21,532 nt of DNA, taken from Motiliproteus sp047622605. GTDB lineage: Bacteria; Pseudomonadota; Gammaproteobacteria; Pseudomonadales; Balneatricaceae. Every line of letters starts with the position of its first letter. Position 1 is the stretch's first letter. The position numbers and the translations under genes are program-made. The DNA is taken from positions 1 through 21,532 of the forward strand of contig JBLHND010000045.1 in NCBI GenBank assembly GCA_047622605.1, in the 5' to 3' direction. Under the pieces are notes generated by a model. It did no database searches. It was not told where the DNA came from and saw nothing but the letters and a program-made list of their open reading frames with translations. Shown piece by piece: positions 8,029-15,045 of this stretch.

Positions 8029-8800
8029 CAGACTCGCCTTTTTTAATAGCAGCAGCCGACTCTGATCCCGCCAGCAGCTGCTCTACCACCTGAGTAAAGC
8101 GTTTCTCTACCGTGAAATCGAGAAAACTGCACTCCCCACGCACCCTTATTCCGCCCCGCAACAGCTGCGGATCAACCGCGATCTCCCAGTGGGCCCGCTC
8201 CTGCTGACAGAGCTCTCGCAACAGGGCTTCATCATCGGCATGGACAAAGAAACACAGCTGCTGAGCCTGTTGCGGCAAGGCCGCCAGCGACTCTTTCAGC
8301 GCCTGGCGCAACAGCTCCGGACGCGTCGCTAACTCCTGCTTAGTGACCGCCTCGGCGGTATCGACTACCAGCCTCAGCAACGCCTGTTCGAGACCCGCGA
8401 GCTGTTGCTCCAGAGGACGTTCCAGCGCATCCAACATCGACTGCAAACGCCCCTTGAGCTTGTTGATTTCGGCGTCGGCTTGCTGGTAAGCCGCCTTATA
8501 ACCCTCAGCCTTTCCCGTCTCCGCCCCCTTCTGATGACCCTCCCTGCGCCCTTCCGCCAGACCCTGGGTACGTCCCTGCTGCTGAGCCTGGGCGCGCAGC
8601 TTCTCCATTTCTGCAACGGTCAGCGGCCCGCTGCTGACCCGGATACTGGCGTGCGGAGCCGCCGCCGCTGCAGAATCCTGCTGTTCATTAAAGGGGGAAC
8701 GAACCACGTGAGCACCAGCGACCTCAGGAAAAGCCCAGGCCTGCAACGGCGGAAGATCGCGAGCGGATATCAAGTCGTCGGGGTTGTTGTTATTGCCCAC
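8012..8800 (-). CDS. fliH: Flagellar export ATPase regulator FliH
   Basis: Encodes 262 residues from a GTG start at 8798-8800. The N-terminus carries DLISARDLPPLQAWAFP, a FliH-type motif. A Gln/Glu/Ala-rich central helix follows (about 90-150), with Gly-spaced repeats (GLAEGRREG and similar) typical of FliH GxxxG segments, and then the V1-ATPase-E-like C-terminal domain. FliH dimers hold FliI and dock it to FliN. I chose GTG because GAGG lies six bases upstream and the family motif begins just after it. The open frame continues to a TTG at 8861-8863, which has no Shine-Dalgarno sequence and would add 21 residues unlike FliH. Confidence 0.92.
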   Translation of the reverse strand: MGNNNNPDDLISARDLPPLQAWAFPEVAGAHVVRSPFNEQQDSAAAAAPHASIRVSSGPLTVAEMEKLRAQAQQQGRTQGLAEGRREGHQKGAETGKAEGYKAAYQQADAEINKLKGRLQSMLDALERPLEQQLAGLEQALLRLVVDTAEAVTKQELATRPELLRQALKESLAALPQQAQQLCFFVHADDEALLRELCQQERAHWEIAVDPQLLRGGIRVRGECSFLDFTVEKRFTQVVEQLLAGSESAAAIKKGESDAVAG

Positions 8801-8805
8801 AGCTA

Positions 8806-8809
8806 CCTC
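8806..8809 (-). promoter_or_regulatory. Shine-Dalgarno sequence deciding the fliH GTG start
   Basis: The minus strand reads TGAGGTAGCT directly before GTG. This supports GTG at 8798-8800 over the upstream TTG. Confidence 0.7.
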
Positions 8810-8813
8810 AAAT

Positions 8814-8829
8814 TGACTCCGCAGAGTCA
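8814..8829 (-). repeat. Stem-loop with UNCG-type tetraloop before fliH
   Basis: On the transcript strand TGACTC and GAGTCA pair perfectly around TGCG, giving C(UGCG)G in RNA, a member of the unusually stable UNCG tetraloop class. It ends four bases upstream of the GAGG Shine-Dalgarno of fliH. It has no T-run, so it is more likely an mRNA stability or translation element than a terminator. Confidence 0.6.
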
Positions 8830-8911
8830 CTGGCAGGCCTCTGAATGTGACCTGCGTTGCCAATACATGTCGACGACTCGCCAGGAGGCCGACCGGGAAC
8901 AGCCGGATCTA

Positions 8912-8939
8912 TTCGGCAACGGTTCGGCAACGGTTCGGC
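8912..8939. repeat. 11-nt direct repeat in the fliG-fliH gap
   Basis: TTCGGCAACGG occurs twice end to end (8912-8922, 8923-8933), followed by a partial third copy, TTCGGC. The gap is otherwise unexplained sequence of 174 bp, unusually long for this operon. Confidence 0.75.
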
Positions 8940-8974
8940 GCTGCCGAGTCGCTCAGCCTTAAGTCCGGCAGCGG

Positions 8975-9979
8975 TCAGACCATCGCGGCGCCACCGCCAC
9001 CTAGGACCAGTTCGCCTTCATCCGCCAACCGTCGGGCCACGACCAGAATCTCTTTCTGCGCTTTTTCAACATCACTGACCTTAACCGGCGGCGCCGCTTC
9101 CAGATCATCGCGTAACAACTCAGCGGCCCGCTTGGACATGTTCTTGAAGATCTTCTCCTGCAGCGCGGTATCGGCTCCTTTCAGCGCCAGGATCAGAATG
9201 TCCGTCGAGATCTCACGAAGAATGACCTGAATACCCCGATCATCGACATCCGCGAGGTTCGCAAACACAAACATCAGATCCCTGATCTCGTTGCCAAGAT
9301 CTTCATCCACCTCATTGATCGATTCCATCACCGAGGATTCGGTCGAGGTATCAAAAAAGTTCATGATATCCGCCACCACCTTAATCCCGCCCATATTGGT
9401 GGTCTTCGTGGAGCCCGCACTCGAGAACTGCCGCTCCAGGATATCATTGAGTTCTTTGAGTGCATTCGGCTGAACCGTTTCCAAGGCGGCGATACGCATC
9501 AGGATATCCAGACGCACACGCTCGTCGAAGTAGCTCATCACCTCCGCGGCCTGATCGCTATCGAGATACGAGACCACGATCGCCTGGATCTGAGGATGCT
9601 CATAGCGAATCACATCGGCAACCTGACGCGCCTCCATCCACTTAAGGGTATCGAGTCCGCGGGTATTTCCGCCTTCCAGAATCCGGTCAATAACACCTGC
9701 CGCCTTGTCGGCACCCAGCGCCTGAGTCAGCACCGAACGTATATAGCCATCGGCCCCGATCCCCAGCCCGGTTTGATTACCGGCACTGTTAAGAAAGTCG
9801 GTCATCACCATCTCAACATGGTCCTGCTGCACATTCGCCAGCGCAGCCATAGCCCCGCCGATACTCTGCACCTCTTTGGGCCCCATGTGCTTAAGCACCT
9901 CGGCCGCATCACTCTCGCCCATGCTCATCAACAGGACCGCCGAGCGCTCCAGCGCGTTTAACTTACGACTACTGCTCAT
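8975..9979 (-). CDS. fliG: Flagellar motor switch protein FliG
   Basis: Encodes 334 residues, the usual length. The N-terminal domain binds the FliF tail. The middle domain carries EHPQ at 127-130 (FliM binding). The C-terminal domain starts after the MFVF motif at 236-239 and holds the charged helix that meets MotA/PomA stators (for example R248, R255, D260, D270). The protein ends in an unusual Gly/Ala tail (GGGGAAMV), possibly flexible. The ATG start at 9977-9979 overlaps fliF by 11 bases, so translation is probably coupled; the Shine-Dalgarno is weak. Confidence 0.97.
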   Translation of the reverse strand: MSSSRKLNALERSAVLLMSMGESDAAEVLKHMGPKEVQSIGGAMAALANVQQDHVEMVMTDFLNSAGNQTGLGIGADGYIRSVLTQALGADKAAGVIDRILEGGNTRGLDTLKWMEARQVADVIRYEHPQIQAIVVSYLDSDQAAEVMSYFDERVRLDILMRIAALETVQPNALKELNDILERQFSSAGSTKTTNMGGIKVVADIMNFFDTSTESSVMESINEVDEDLGNEIRDLMFVFANLADVDDRGIQVILREISTDILILALKGADTALQEKIFKNMSKRAAELLRDDLEAAPPVKVSDVEKAQKEILVVARRLADEGELVLGGGGAAMV

Positions 9980-11630
9980 CGGCTAACCATTGCTTGACCA
10001 CGTTTGCCACCCTGGCCGGGTCCTCGGCAACCAACGTCCGTACCGCATCAATCTGGCGCTGGTAGGAATCATTAGGCCCCGGCAACAGGCTCTCGCCGGA
10101 AACGCCCAGCTCGGTTTCCTCCCCAAAGCCGCCGCTTATGCCCTCGAGTTCGCCGCCGGAAACCTGATCAGCGGGTGACGAGGACATCGATAAATTTTTC
10201 AAAATAGGACGTAACACCCCAAACACCAGCACCAGCACAAACAACACCGCCCCGCCCTGTTTCGCCAGAGACCAGAACCAGTCCTGCTCCCAGATAGCCA
10301 CCTCAGGCATCGCTGCCATAGGGTCCGGTTCGGCGAAGGGCGTATTGATGACGTTGACGCTATCACCCCGTGCTGCCGAATAGCCGACTGCGTCGCGCAC
10401 CAGCAGGGTCAATCGCTTGAGATCGTTCTCATTCCAGGGTCGCCGAGTGACCTCCCCACTGGCCGGATCGCGCCGAACCAGATCGTCGACAGCAACCGCG
10501 ACGGTTAACCGCCGCATTCGACCTTGCTGATGCTTGGTATAGCTGATCGTACGATCGAGCTCGTAGTTGCGCGTAGACTGGGTCTTCCCACTCTGGCCAT
10601 TACTCGAGCCCCCAACTCCGGCTGCAGCCCCACGCTCAGGCGCGATTGCGGCACCCGGCGGCTGATTAGCCAACGCACCAGGCACCCCTCCCCCGGCGGC
10701 AGAACCTTGGCTGCTTTGAGTCATCGTCTGCTCCGAGCGTAATGCCGGCAGATCCGGGCTATAGAGTTCATCGGTTTGCTCTACCGAGGTAAAGTCAACA
10801 TCCGCAGAAACTTCTGCACGGAACCGTCCCGAGCCGACTACCGGACCCAAAATGCCGCTAACACGTCCGCTAAGCCGCTCTTCGACCTTGCGAATATAGT
10901 CCAGCTGCTTAGCGGCCAGGCCCACCTCTTCGTCAATATTACGACTATTGAGCAGCGCGCCCTTCTGATCGACAACCGTCACATCGGCGACCTGTAACTC
11001 AGGAATACTGGAGGCCACCAGATTGGCAATCGACGCGACCTGAATCTTAGTCAGCGCATGCCCCCCATAACGTTCAATAAATACCGAGGCTGTGGGCTTG
11101 CGAGCATCACGCACAAAGACCGAGCGCTTAGGCAACGCCAGATGCACTCGAGCCGATTTGATCGCCTGCAGGCTCGAAATCGTCCGTGCTAACTCTCCCT
11201 CGAGGCCACGCCGAAAACGAGTCTTCTCCATAAACTGACTGGTACCGAGCGATTGCTCTTTATCCAGTAACTCAAAGCCGACCGTATCATTATTCCCCAA
11301 CCCCTCAGCCGCCAGCTTCAAGCGCGCCTGATGTATCTGATCGGCAGCCACCAACAGCGCACCGCTCGCGTTATCGATTCGATAGGGGATCTGGTTCTGC
11401 TGTAACGTATTGATAATCTCGTTGGCATCGAGGTTATTCAGGTCACTCAGCAGCGGCCGATATTCGGTTTCTTGCGACCAGAGCACGACCGCAAAACCTA
11501 TAGCCACACTGGCTGCCAAGCCGACCATCAAGCCAATTTGGCGAACAACGCCCAGCCGGTTAAAGCCTGCCGCTGCGCCCAGACCAGCCCCCAGGGAGCC
11601 CGTCGTTGCCGGTGCGTTATTTACCGCCAC
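9969..11630 (-). CDS. fliF: Flagellar MS-ring protein FliF
   Basis: Encodes 553 residues. It has membrane helices at about 27-50 and 457-475 flanking a large periplasmic region with ring-building motifs (YRPLLSDLNNLDANEI, then ARVHLALPKRSVFVRD at 160-175). The cytoplasmic tail (about 515-553) is the FliG-binding end. The Gly/Pro/Ala-rich stretch at about 305-350 is the usual variable loop. FliF forms the MS-ring that houses the export gate. The start is GTG at 11628-11630 with a perfect AGGAGG eight bases upstream. The fliE stop lies 16 bases before it. Confidence 0.97.
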   Translation of the reverse strand: MAVNNAPATTGSLGAGLGAAAGFNRLGVVRQIGLMVGLAASVAIGFAVVLWSQETEYRPLLSDLNNLDANEIINTLQQNQIPYRIDNASGALLVAADQIHQARLKLAAEGLGNNDTVGFELLDKEQSLGTSQFMEKTRFRRGLEGELARTISSLQAIKSARVHLALPKRSVFVRDARKPTASVFIERYGGHALTKIQVASIANLVASSIPELQVADVTVVDQKGALLNSRNIDEEVGLAAKQLDYIRKVEERLSGRVSGILGPVVGSGRFRAEVSADVDFTSVEQTDELYSPDLPALRSEQTMTQSSQGSAAGGGVPGALANQPPGAAIAPERGAAAGVGGSSNGQSGKTQSTRNYELDRTISYTKHQQGRMRRLTVAVAVDDLVRRDPASGEVTRRPWNENDLKRLTLLVRDAVGYSAARGDSVNVINTPFAEPDPMAAMPEVAIWEQDWFWSLAKQGGAVLFVLVLVFGVLRPILKNLSMSSSPADQVSGGELEGISGGFGEETELGVSGESLLPGPNDSYQRQIDAVRTLVAEDPARVANVVKQWLADEQ

Positions 11631-11638
11631 TTAGTCAG

Positions 11639-11644
11639 CCTCCT
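11639..11644 (-). promoter_or_regulatory. Strong Shine-Dalgarno for the fliF GTG start
   Basis: AGGAGG on the minus strand stands eight bases before GTG, a full match to the anti-Shine-Dalgarno core. It sits between the fliE stop and fliF and fixes the non-ATG start. Confidence 0.85.
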
Positions 11645-11646
11645 GA

Positions 11647-12006
11647 TCAGATCGGCATCTTAGAAATATCTTCGTACGCCGCCACTAGGCGGTTACGAAC
11701 CTGAGTCATCGCCTCAAACGAAATACTGGCTTTCTGCAGCCCGATCATCACCTGAGGGAGATCGACACTCGGATCGCCCCGCTCATAAGCCGTCGACATT
11801 TTTTTGGCGCTCTGCTGGGTTTCATTAACACCATCGACCGCACGCTTGAGTAACTCGCCGAAGCCGCCGGCCTTAACCTGACCCACCTCTCCTGGTGCCG
11901 CCGCAGGAGCGAAGCCACTTAATTCACCGGCCCCCTGCTGAGCCTGAGATTTCAGGGCTCGCATCTGGCTCAGGACATTTTGAATATCAACTCGCTCAGT
12001 TATCAT
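11647..12006 (-). CDS. fliE: Flagellar hook-basal body junction protein FliE
   Basis: Encodes 119 residues, slightly longer than the common 100-110. The C-terminal half matches FliE: FGELLKRAVDGVNETQQSA, then DLPQVMIGLQKASISFEAMTQVRNRLV in shorter conserved blocks, ending in the tyrosine-containing helix AAYEDISKM. FliE joins the MS-ring/export gate to the rod and is the first substrate exported. The ATG start at 12004-12006 has AGGGGG about six bases upstream. It is the first gene of the flagellar operon and lies downstream of a sigma-54-type promoter. Confidence 0.95.
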   Translation of the reverse strand: MITERVDIQNVLSQMRALKSQAQQGAGELSGFAPAAAPGEVGQVKAGGFGELLKRAVDGVNETQQSAKKMSTAYERGDPSVDLPQVMIGLQKASISFEAMTQVRNRLVAAYEDISKMPI

Positions 12007-12161
12007 CTCGACCCCCTAAACTCTACCGCTCAATCAGGTGCCAGTATTCTGGCGCAACCTTTCTTAAATAAAAACATCAGCAGCCTAAACGACAATAAAA
12101 TGTCACTCCTGCGTGGATTTAACAATTAATGCACCTTAGTTGCGCTCTTAGCACTCAATCA

Positions 12162-12177
12162 AGCAATAATCAGGCCA
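12162..12177 (-). promoter_or_regulatory. Sigma-54 (-24/-12) promoter for the fliE operon
   Basis: The minus strand reads TGGCCTGATTATTGCT. This matches TGGCAC-N5-TTGCW at all but two positions (A5 and C6), with the invariant GG and GC dinucleotides correctly spaced. Transcription would start near 12150, giving a leader of about 145 nt before fliE. In Pseudomonas and Vibrio the fliE operon is driven by RpoN with FleQ/FleR or FlrC, so the position agrees with established biology. Confidence 0.75.
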
Positions 12178-12271
12178 TCCACTAGCTATCAGAGTCGTTT
12201 TTTGTCACCCAGGCATGCTGAGCGATTCATAGAGGGGGAGATAATTAAGATTGTCGGACGACACTCAGCCC

Positions 12272-12314
12272 AAAAAACGCCAACCCACAGGGTGCTGTGT
12301 TTCTTTTGTGGGTT
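12272..12314 (-). terminator. Rho-independent-type terminator after the exonuclease gene
   Basis: On the minus strand AACCCACA and TGTGGGTT form an 8-bp stem with a 17-base loop (12282-12314). Four bases later comes TTTTTT (12272-12277). A shorter hairpin, AGGCT-TT-AGCCT (12315-12326), sits between it and the exonuclease stop. The long loop makes this weaker than a textbook terminator, but it fits the transcription boundary. Confidence 0.6.
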
Positions 12315-12340
12315 AGGCTTTAGCCTGACGATGGCTGCTG

Positions 12341-12958
12341 CTAGGGAGAAGGTGAGACACCGTGTTTTAGCCGTATATACATCAGCGCGACCGTGATCGC
12401 ATCGCCCAGGGCCGTATGGCGCTGCAGAATAGGCAGATTCAATTTACTGGCAATGGTATCGAAGCGCAGATCCGTATCTCCACCCACCAACTTCCACTTG
12501 ATAATATCGTGATAGACATGCGACAGTTCGATCGCCTTATTAGGCAGGCCAAAACCGTAGATCGGCCGTAGAAACTTATCCAGCATGCGCAGATCATAAT
12601 TGACGTAATACCCCAGGATAGGGCGGTTACCCACGAACGCCAGCACCTGCGCCAATGCCTCTTCGAGCTCGACCCCGTCAGAGAGATCCATCGCCCGAAT
12701 CTTATGGATCTTGATCGAGTCGCCGGTCAGACTCTTAGGCGGTTTGAGTTTAATATCGAGGCGCTCGCTGGTTTTAACCCGCCGACCTTGGATCCTGACC
12801 GCGCCGATCGACAGTATCTCCGCCTTGCTAACGTCGAGACTGGTCGTTTCACAGTCCAGAGAGACTACCTCATCACCCCGATAGGGTTCAAACAGGTAGC
12901 CGTAGGGGCCATCGATATACTTTTTCTTTTCTCTATAAATTCTAAATTTACGTAACAA
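12341..12958 (-). CDS. DnaQ-like 3'-5' exonuclease (DEDDh type)
   Basis: Encodes 205 residues. Exo motifs are intact: DCETTSLD (D35, E37), NYDLRMLD (D122) and HTALGDA (H181, D186), giving the four acidic metal ligands and the catalytic histidine of DEDDh nucleases. The family includes the DNA polymerase III epsilon subunit and RNases T and Orn; substrate cannot be told here. The first 28 residues are basic/aromatic and not part of the fold. The start is TTG at 12956-12958 with GGAGAA five bases upstream. A homologous exonuclease is commonly found beside DUF294 and VC_2705-type symporter genes in gammaproteobacteria, so its place in this block is conserved rather than accidental. It is not the replicative dnaQ by context. 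Confidence 0.9.
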   Translation of the reverse strand: MLRKFRIYREKKKYIDGPYGYLFEPYRGDEVVSLDCETTSLDVSKAEILSIGAVRIQGRRVKTSERLDIKLKPPKSLTGDSIKIHKIRAMDLSDGVELEEALAQVLAFVGNRPILGYYVNYDLRMLDKFLRPIYGFGLPNKAIELSHVYHDIIKWKLVGGDTDLRFDTIASKLNLPILQRHTALGDAITVALMYIRLKHGVSPSP

Positions 12959-12963
12959 TATAA

Positions 12964-12969
12964 TTCTCC
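12964..12969 (-). promoter_or_regulatory. Shine-Dalgarno supporting the TTG start of the exonuclease gene
   Basis: GGAGAA on the minus strand ends five bases before TTG at 12956-12958. No ATG in frame gives a better-placed start. Confidence 0.7.
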
Positions 12970-12973
12970 ATCT

Positions 12974-13065
12974 AGCAGCCTGTCGGACTTGACCGGTGTT
13001 GCGAGGGAAAGACTGCGTTGAGACAGTTTTCGATCTTTTTTGAGGCTACAAATCGGCAGACTGCT
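12974..13065. repeat. 92-bp element with imperfect inverted ends (MITE-like)
   Basis: The left end AGCAGCCTGTCGG (12974-12986) and right end TCGGCAGACTGCT (13053-13065) are inverted copies matching at 10 of 13 positions. The element fills nearly all of the 112-bp space between the DUF294 gene and the exonuclease gene. It has no reading frame. The size and inverted ends suggest a decayed miniature transposable element or a REP-like intergenic repeat. No clear target-site duplication is seen, so the call is tentative. Confidence 0.4.
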
Positions 13066-13070
13066 TTACT

Positions 13071-14888
13071 CTAACGCTCCAGATGAAACCGTAATGTCAG
13101 TGTCTTCTTAAATTCCTTGACCACCTGCAACGACTCCCGCAGCAGATCCTTATCGAGCCGATTTAGATCATCAGTAAGGATATGATTAGGCGAGTCATTA
13201 AAGTCGTCTTGATCCATACGCTTAAGCTGCTGCGACAACCGGATCTGTATAAAGATCGACAGGGCCTCCGACAGATCTCGTCCCTGCTGCTTCTGCAGCA
13301 CTCCGGTTTCCACCAGACTGTCGATGCGTCTGAAGCTGTTCGTCTCCATGACCCTGTTTTGCAATGCCAGAGTGCGTACACCATGTACTATAGGAAAGAT
13401 CCCGCCTTTCTTAATATCGATCGCGTTATCCTTGGTTTTAATCCCACCAAAGAAGGTCAGCGGCGTATCAAACGCCAGCGAGGCCTTGGCAAAATGAGAG
13501 AAAAACAGCTCATTGTCATGCATCTGCCGGAAAAACCAGTTACGACCGGCCTTAAAGAGCGCCGGATTACCCGCAACCGGCTTGGCATCCACGGCGATGG
13601 CCAGATTCATCAGCGCCTCACCATCGGCATCCATCGCCCAGCGATTCATTCGATCAGTCCAGTCACCCAGGTGCTGAACCCAGTAGGGGTTCGATACCAT
13701 GATATTGCCAGGGCATTCGGGATAACCGAACTCGATCAGGGTCTGGGTGAACCTGGCCAGGACCGCCTCGCGATCCGGCCAATCCAGGCCATCGCGCATA
13801 ATCACGGCGTTATCCTGGTCGGTCTTCATGATCTGCTCGCCACGCCCCTCACTGCCCATCACGACCAGACAGACATGCGGTAAAATATCGTCGGGCACCA
13901 GCAGGGTAAACAGCTTGGACATCACCCGCTCATTCATCGCCGCCACCAGATCCATCGCAAACCGCGCCTTAACTCCCTGCGAGGCCAGCGAACGAATCAG
14001 GTCATTAAGCCCCAGTGCGGCGTGCGACAATCCCTCTATGGTGGAGGCACGCTGAATCCGCAAGCCGATCACATGCGAATGGCTGGAGAAGTGACTGAGC
14101 ACATCCGTCAGCTCGACGATGCCCTTGAGCTGCCCCTTCTCCATGACCACAACCCGCTCTATATGCTGCAAAGTCATCAGAATCAGGGCATTAAACAGGT
14201 AGTCACCCGCCTCGACCGTGACCAGGCGATAGCTGGCGATATCGGCCACCGGCGTGGCCAGACTCAGCTCCTTTAACACCACCGCATTCAGCAGGTCCGT
14301 GCCGGTGACGATGCCGTGACGCCCGCCCTTTTTCACCAGCACACAGTCGACATGCTGCTCGCGGATCAGCGCGGTCGTCTCCTTGATGGTTGCCTCTGCC
14401 GACACGATCAACGGCTCGCGCATCGTCTCGCCGCCGACCTGAGCAAGCATAAACTCGGCCATCCCCTGATCACCGCCCTGCTGCTCATGGATCTCGGTCT
14501 TGGCCGCCAGTGTGCGGCTAAAATAATCGCCAAAGCCAGGATTGCTGTAAACCAGCTCCAGCAGCGCCTTGGTCGGCAGGATATGGACGATGCTTTCCTC
14601 TTCTGCGACGAAGTTATGAATCGCCTTGCCCGTCAGCGCCGACCAGGCACCAAAATAATCATCGTTACCGTAATGAACGAACACATGCACATCCGAACCG
14701 CCTTTAGAGTCAGTTTCGCGCACCCTGCCCTTGAGAATGATAAACAACCCTTCCGGCGCCTCACCGGCCGTGATCAGGTTTTCACCCTTTTGGAAATAAC
14801 CGATATCGAGACTGTTCTTGAGCAGGGCTAACTCGCTACTTTCAAGCAGACTGAAGGGAAGATTACTGGTATTGAATTCCTGAGCCAT
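13071..14888 (-). CDS. cNMP-binding/CBS/DUF294 nucleotidyltransferase-like signalling protein
   Basis: Encodes 605 residues. Order of domains: cyclic-nucleotide-binding fold (about 10-130), two CBS motifs (about 155-270), DUF294 nucleotidyltransferase-like domain (about 290-430) with GSEGRGEQ at 345-352 followed by D357-x-D359, and DUF294_C (about 460-600). The GS..R..DxD pattern resembles the active site of GlnD-type nucleotidyltransferases, so a catalytic role in modifying a partner is possible; no reaction is established. The protein is cytosolic with no membrane segment. The ATG start at 14886-14888 has AGGT and GGGAG upstream. It lies between a terminator-capped symporter gene and the exonuclease. 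This gene pair also occurs near VC_2705-type symporters in other gammaproteobacteria. Confidence 0.88.
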   Translation of the reverse strand: MAQEFNTSNLPFSLLESSELALLKNSLDIGYFQKGENLITAGEAPEGLFIILKGRVRETDSKGGSDVHVFVHYGNDDYFGAWSALTGKAIHNFVAEEESIVHILPTKALLELVYSNPGFGDYFSRTLAAKTEIHEQQGGDQGMAEFMLAQVGGETMREPLIVSAEATIKETTALIREQHVDCVLVKKGGRHGIVTGTDLLNAVVLKELSLATPVADIASYRLVTVEAGDYLFNALILMTLQHIERVVVMEKGQLKGIVELTDVLSHFSSHSHVIGLRIQRASTIEGLSHAALGLNDLIRSLASQGVKARFAMDLVAAMNERVMSKLFTLLVPDDILPHVCLVVMGSEGRGEQIMKTDQDNAVIMRDGLDWPDREAVLARFTQTLIEFGYPECPGNIMVSNPYWVQHLGDWTDRMNRWAMDADGEALMNLAIAVDAKPVAGNPALFKAGRNWFFRQMHDNELFFSHFAKASLAFDTPLTFFGGIKTKDNAIDIKKGGIFPIVHGVRTLALQNRVMETNSFRRIDSLVETGVLQKQQGRDLSEALSIFIQIRLSQQLKRMDQDDFNDSPNHILTDDLNRLDKDLLRESLQVVKEFKKTLTLRFHLER

Positions 14889-14974
14889 CGAACCTAACTC
14901 CCATTAAAACACTCTGCAAACAGCACCCGACTAACAGGATACGCTTTGCACAACTTTCAACATTCCAGAGCACA

Positions 14975-15013
14975 AATAAAAAAGGCACACCGACAATAGT
15001 TGCCGGTGTGCCT
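14975..15013 (-). terminator. Strong rho-independent terminator after the symporter gene
   Basis: On the minus strand AGGCACACCG pairs with CGGTGTGCCT (10 bp). The stem extends past one mismatch by three more pairs (CAA/TTG) and closes with a 3-base loop. The stem runs directly into TTTTTTATTT. It lies 32 bases after the symporter stop. It should largely separate the symporter operon from the DUF294/exonuclease genes, which then need read-through or their own promoter. Confidence 0.9.
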
Positions 15014-15045
15014 CGATCGAACAGTGACTAAGTCACCTGATTGTC

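Larger units (their letters stand above)
12007..12340. other. Intergenic region between the flagellar operon and the exonuclease gene
   Basis: This 334-bp stretch has no convincing protein gene. From right to left it holds two hairpins after the exonuclease stop (12272-12326), an unexplained stretch of about 95 bp, a sigma-54-type promoter (12162-12177) and a roughly 145-nt fliE leader. The leader contains a 5-bp GCCAG/CTGGC hairpin near 12040-12055 and a possible 21-codon reading frame (12030-12095). Binding sites for a FleQ/FlrC-type activator would be expected nearby but cannot be named by eye. Confidence 0.7.

Noticed and set aside
8801..8863. Longer fliH frame from TTG 8861-8863
   Set aside because: No ribosome site precedes the TTG, and the added residues do not resemble FliH, while GTG 8798-8800 has GAGG at the right distance.
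12028..12043. Second sigma-54-like match TGGCAC close to the fliE start
   Set aside because: The -24 half is perfect but the -12 half (TGAG) lacks the GC dinucleotide at the right spacing, and transcription would begin almost at the start codon.
13011..13041. Plus-strand hairpin followed by a T-run (ACTG...CAGT, TTTTTT)
   Set aside because: The stem is only four base pairs and no plus-strand gene precedes it.
13182..13883. 233-codon plus-strand open frame opposite the DUF294 gene
   Set aside because: Antisense to the conserved C-terminal half and nucleotidyltransferase-like domain; no domain or membrane pattern of its own.
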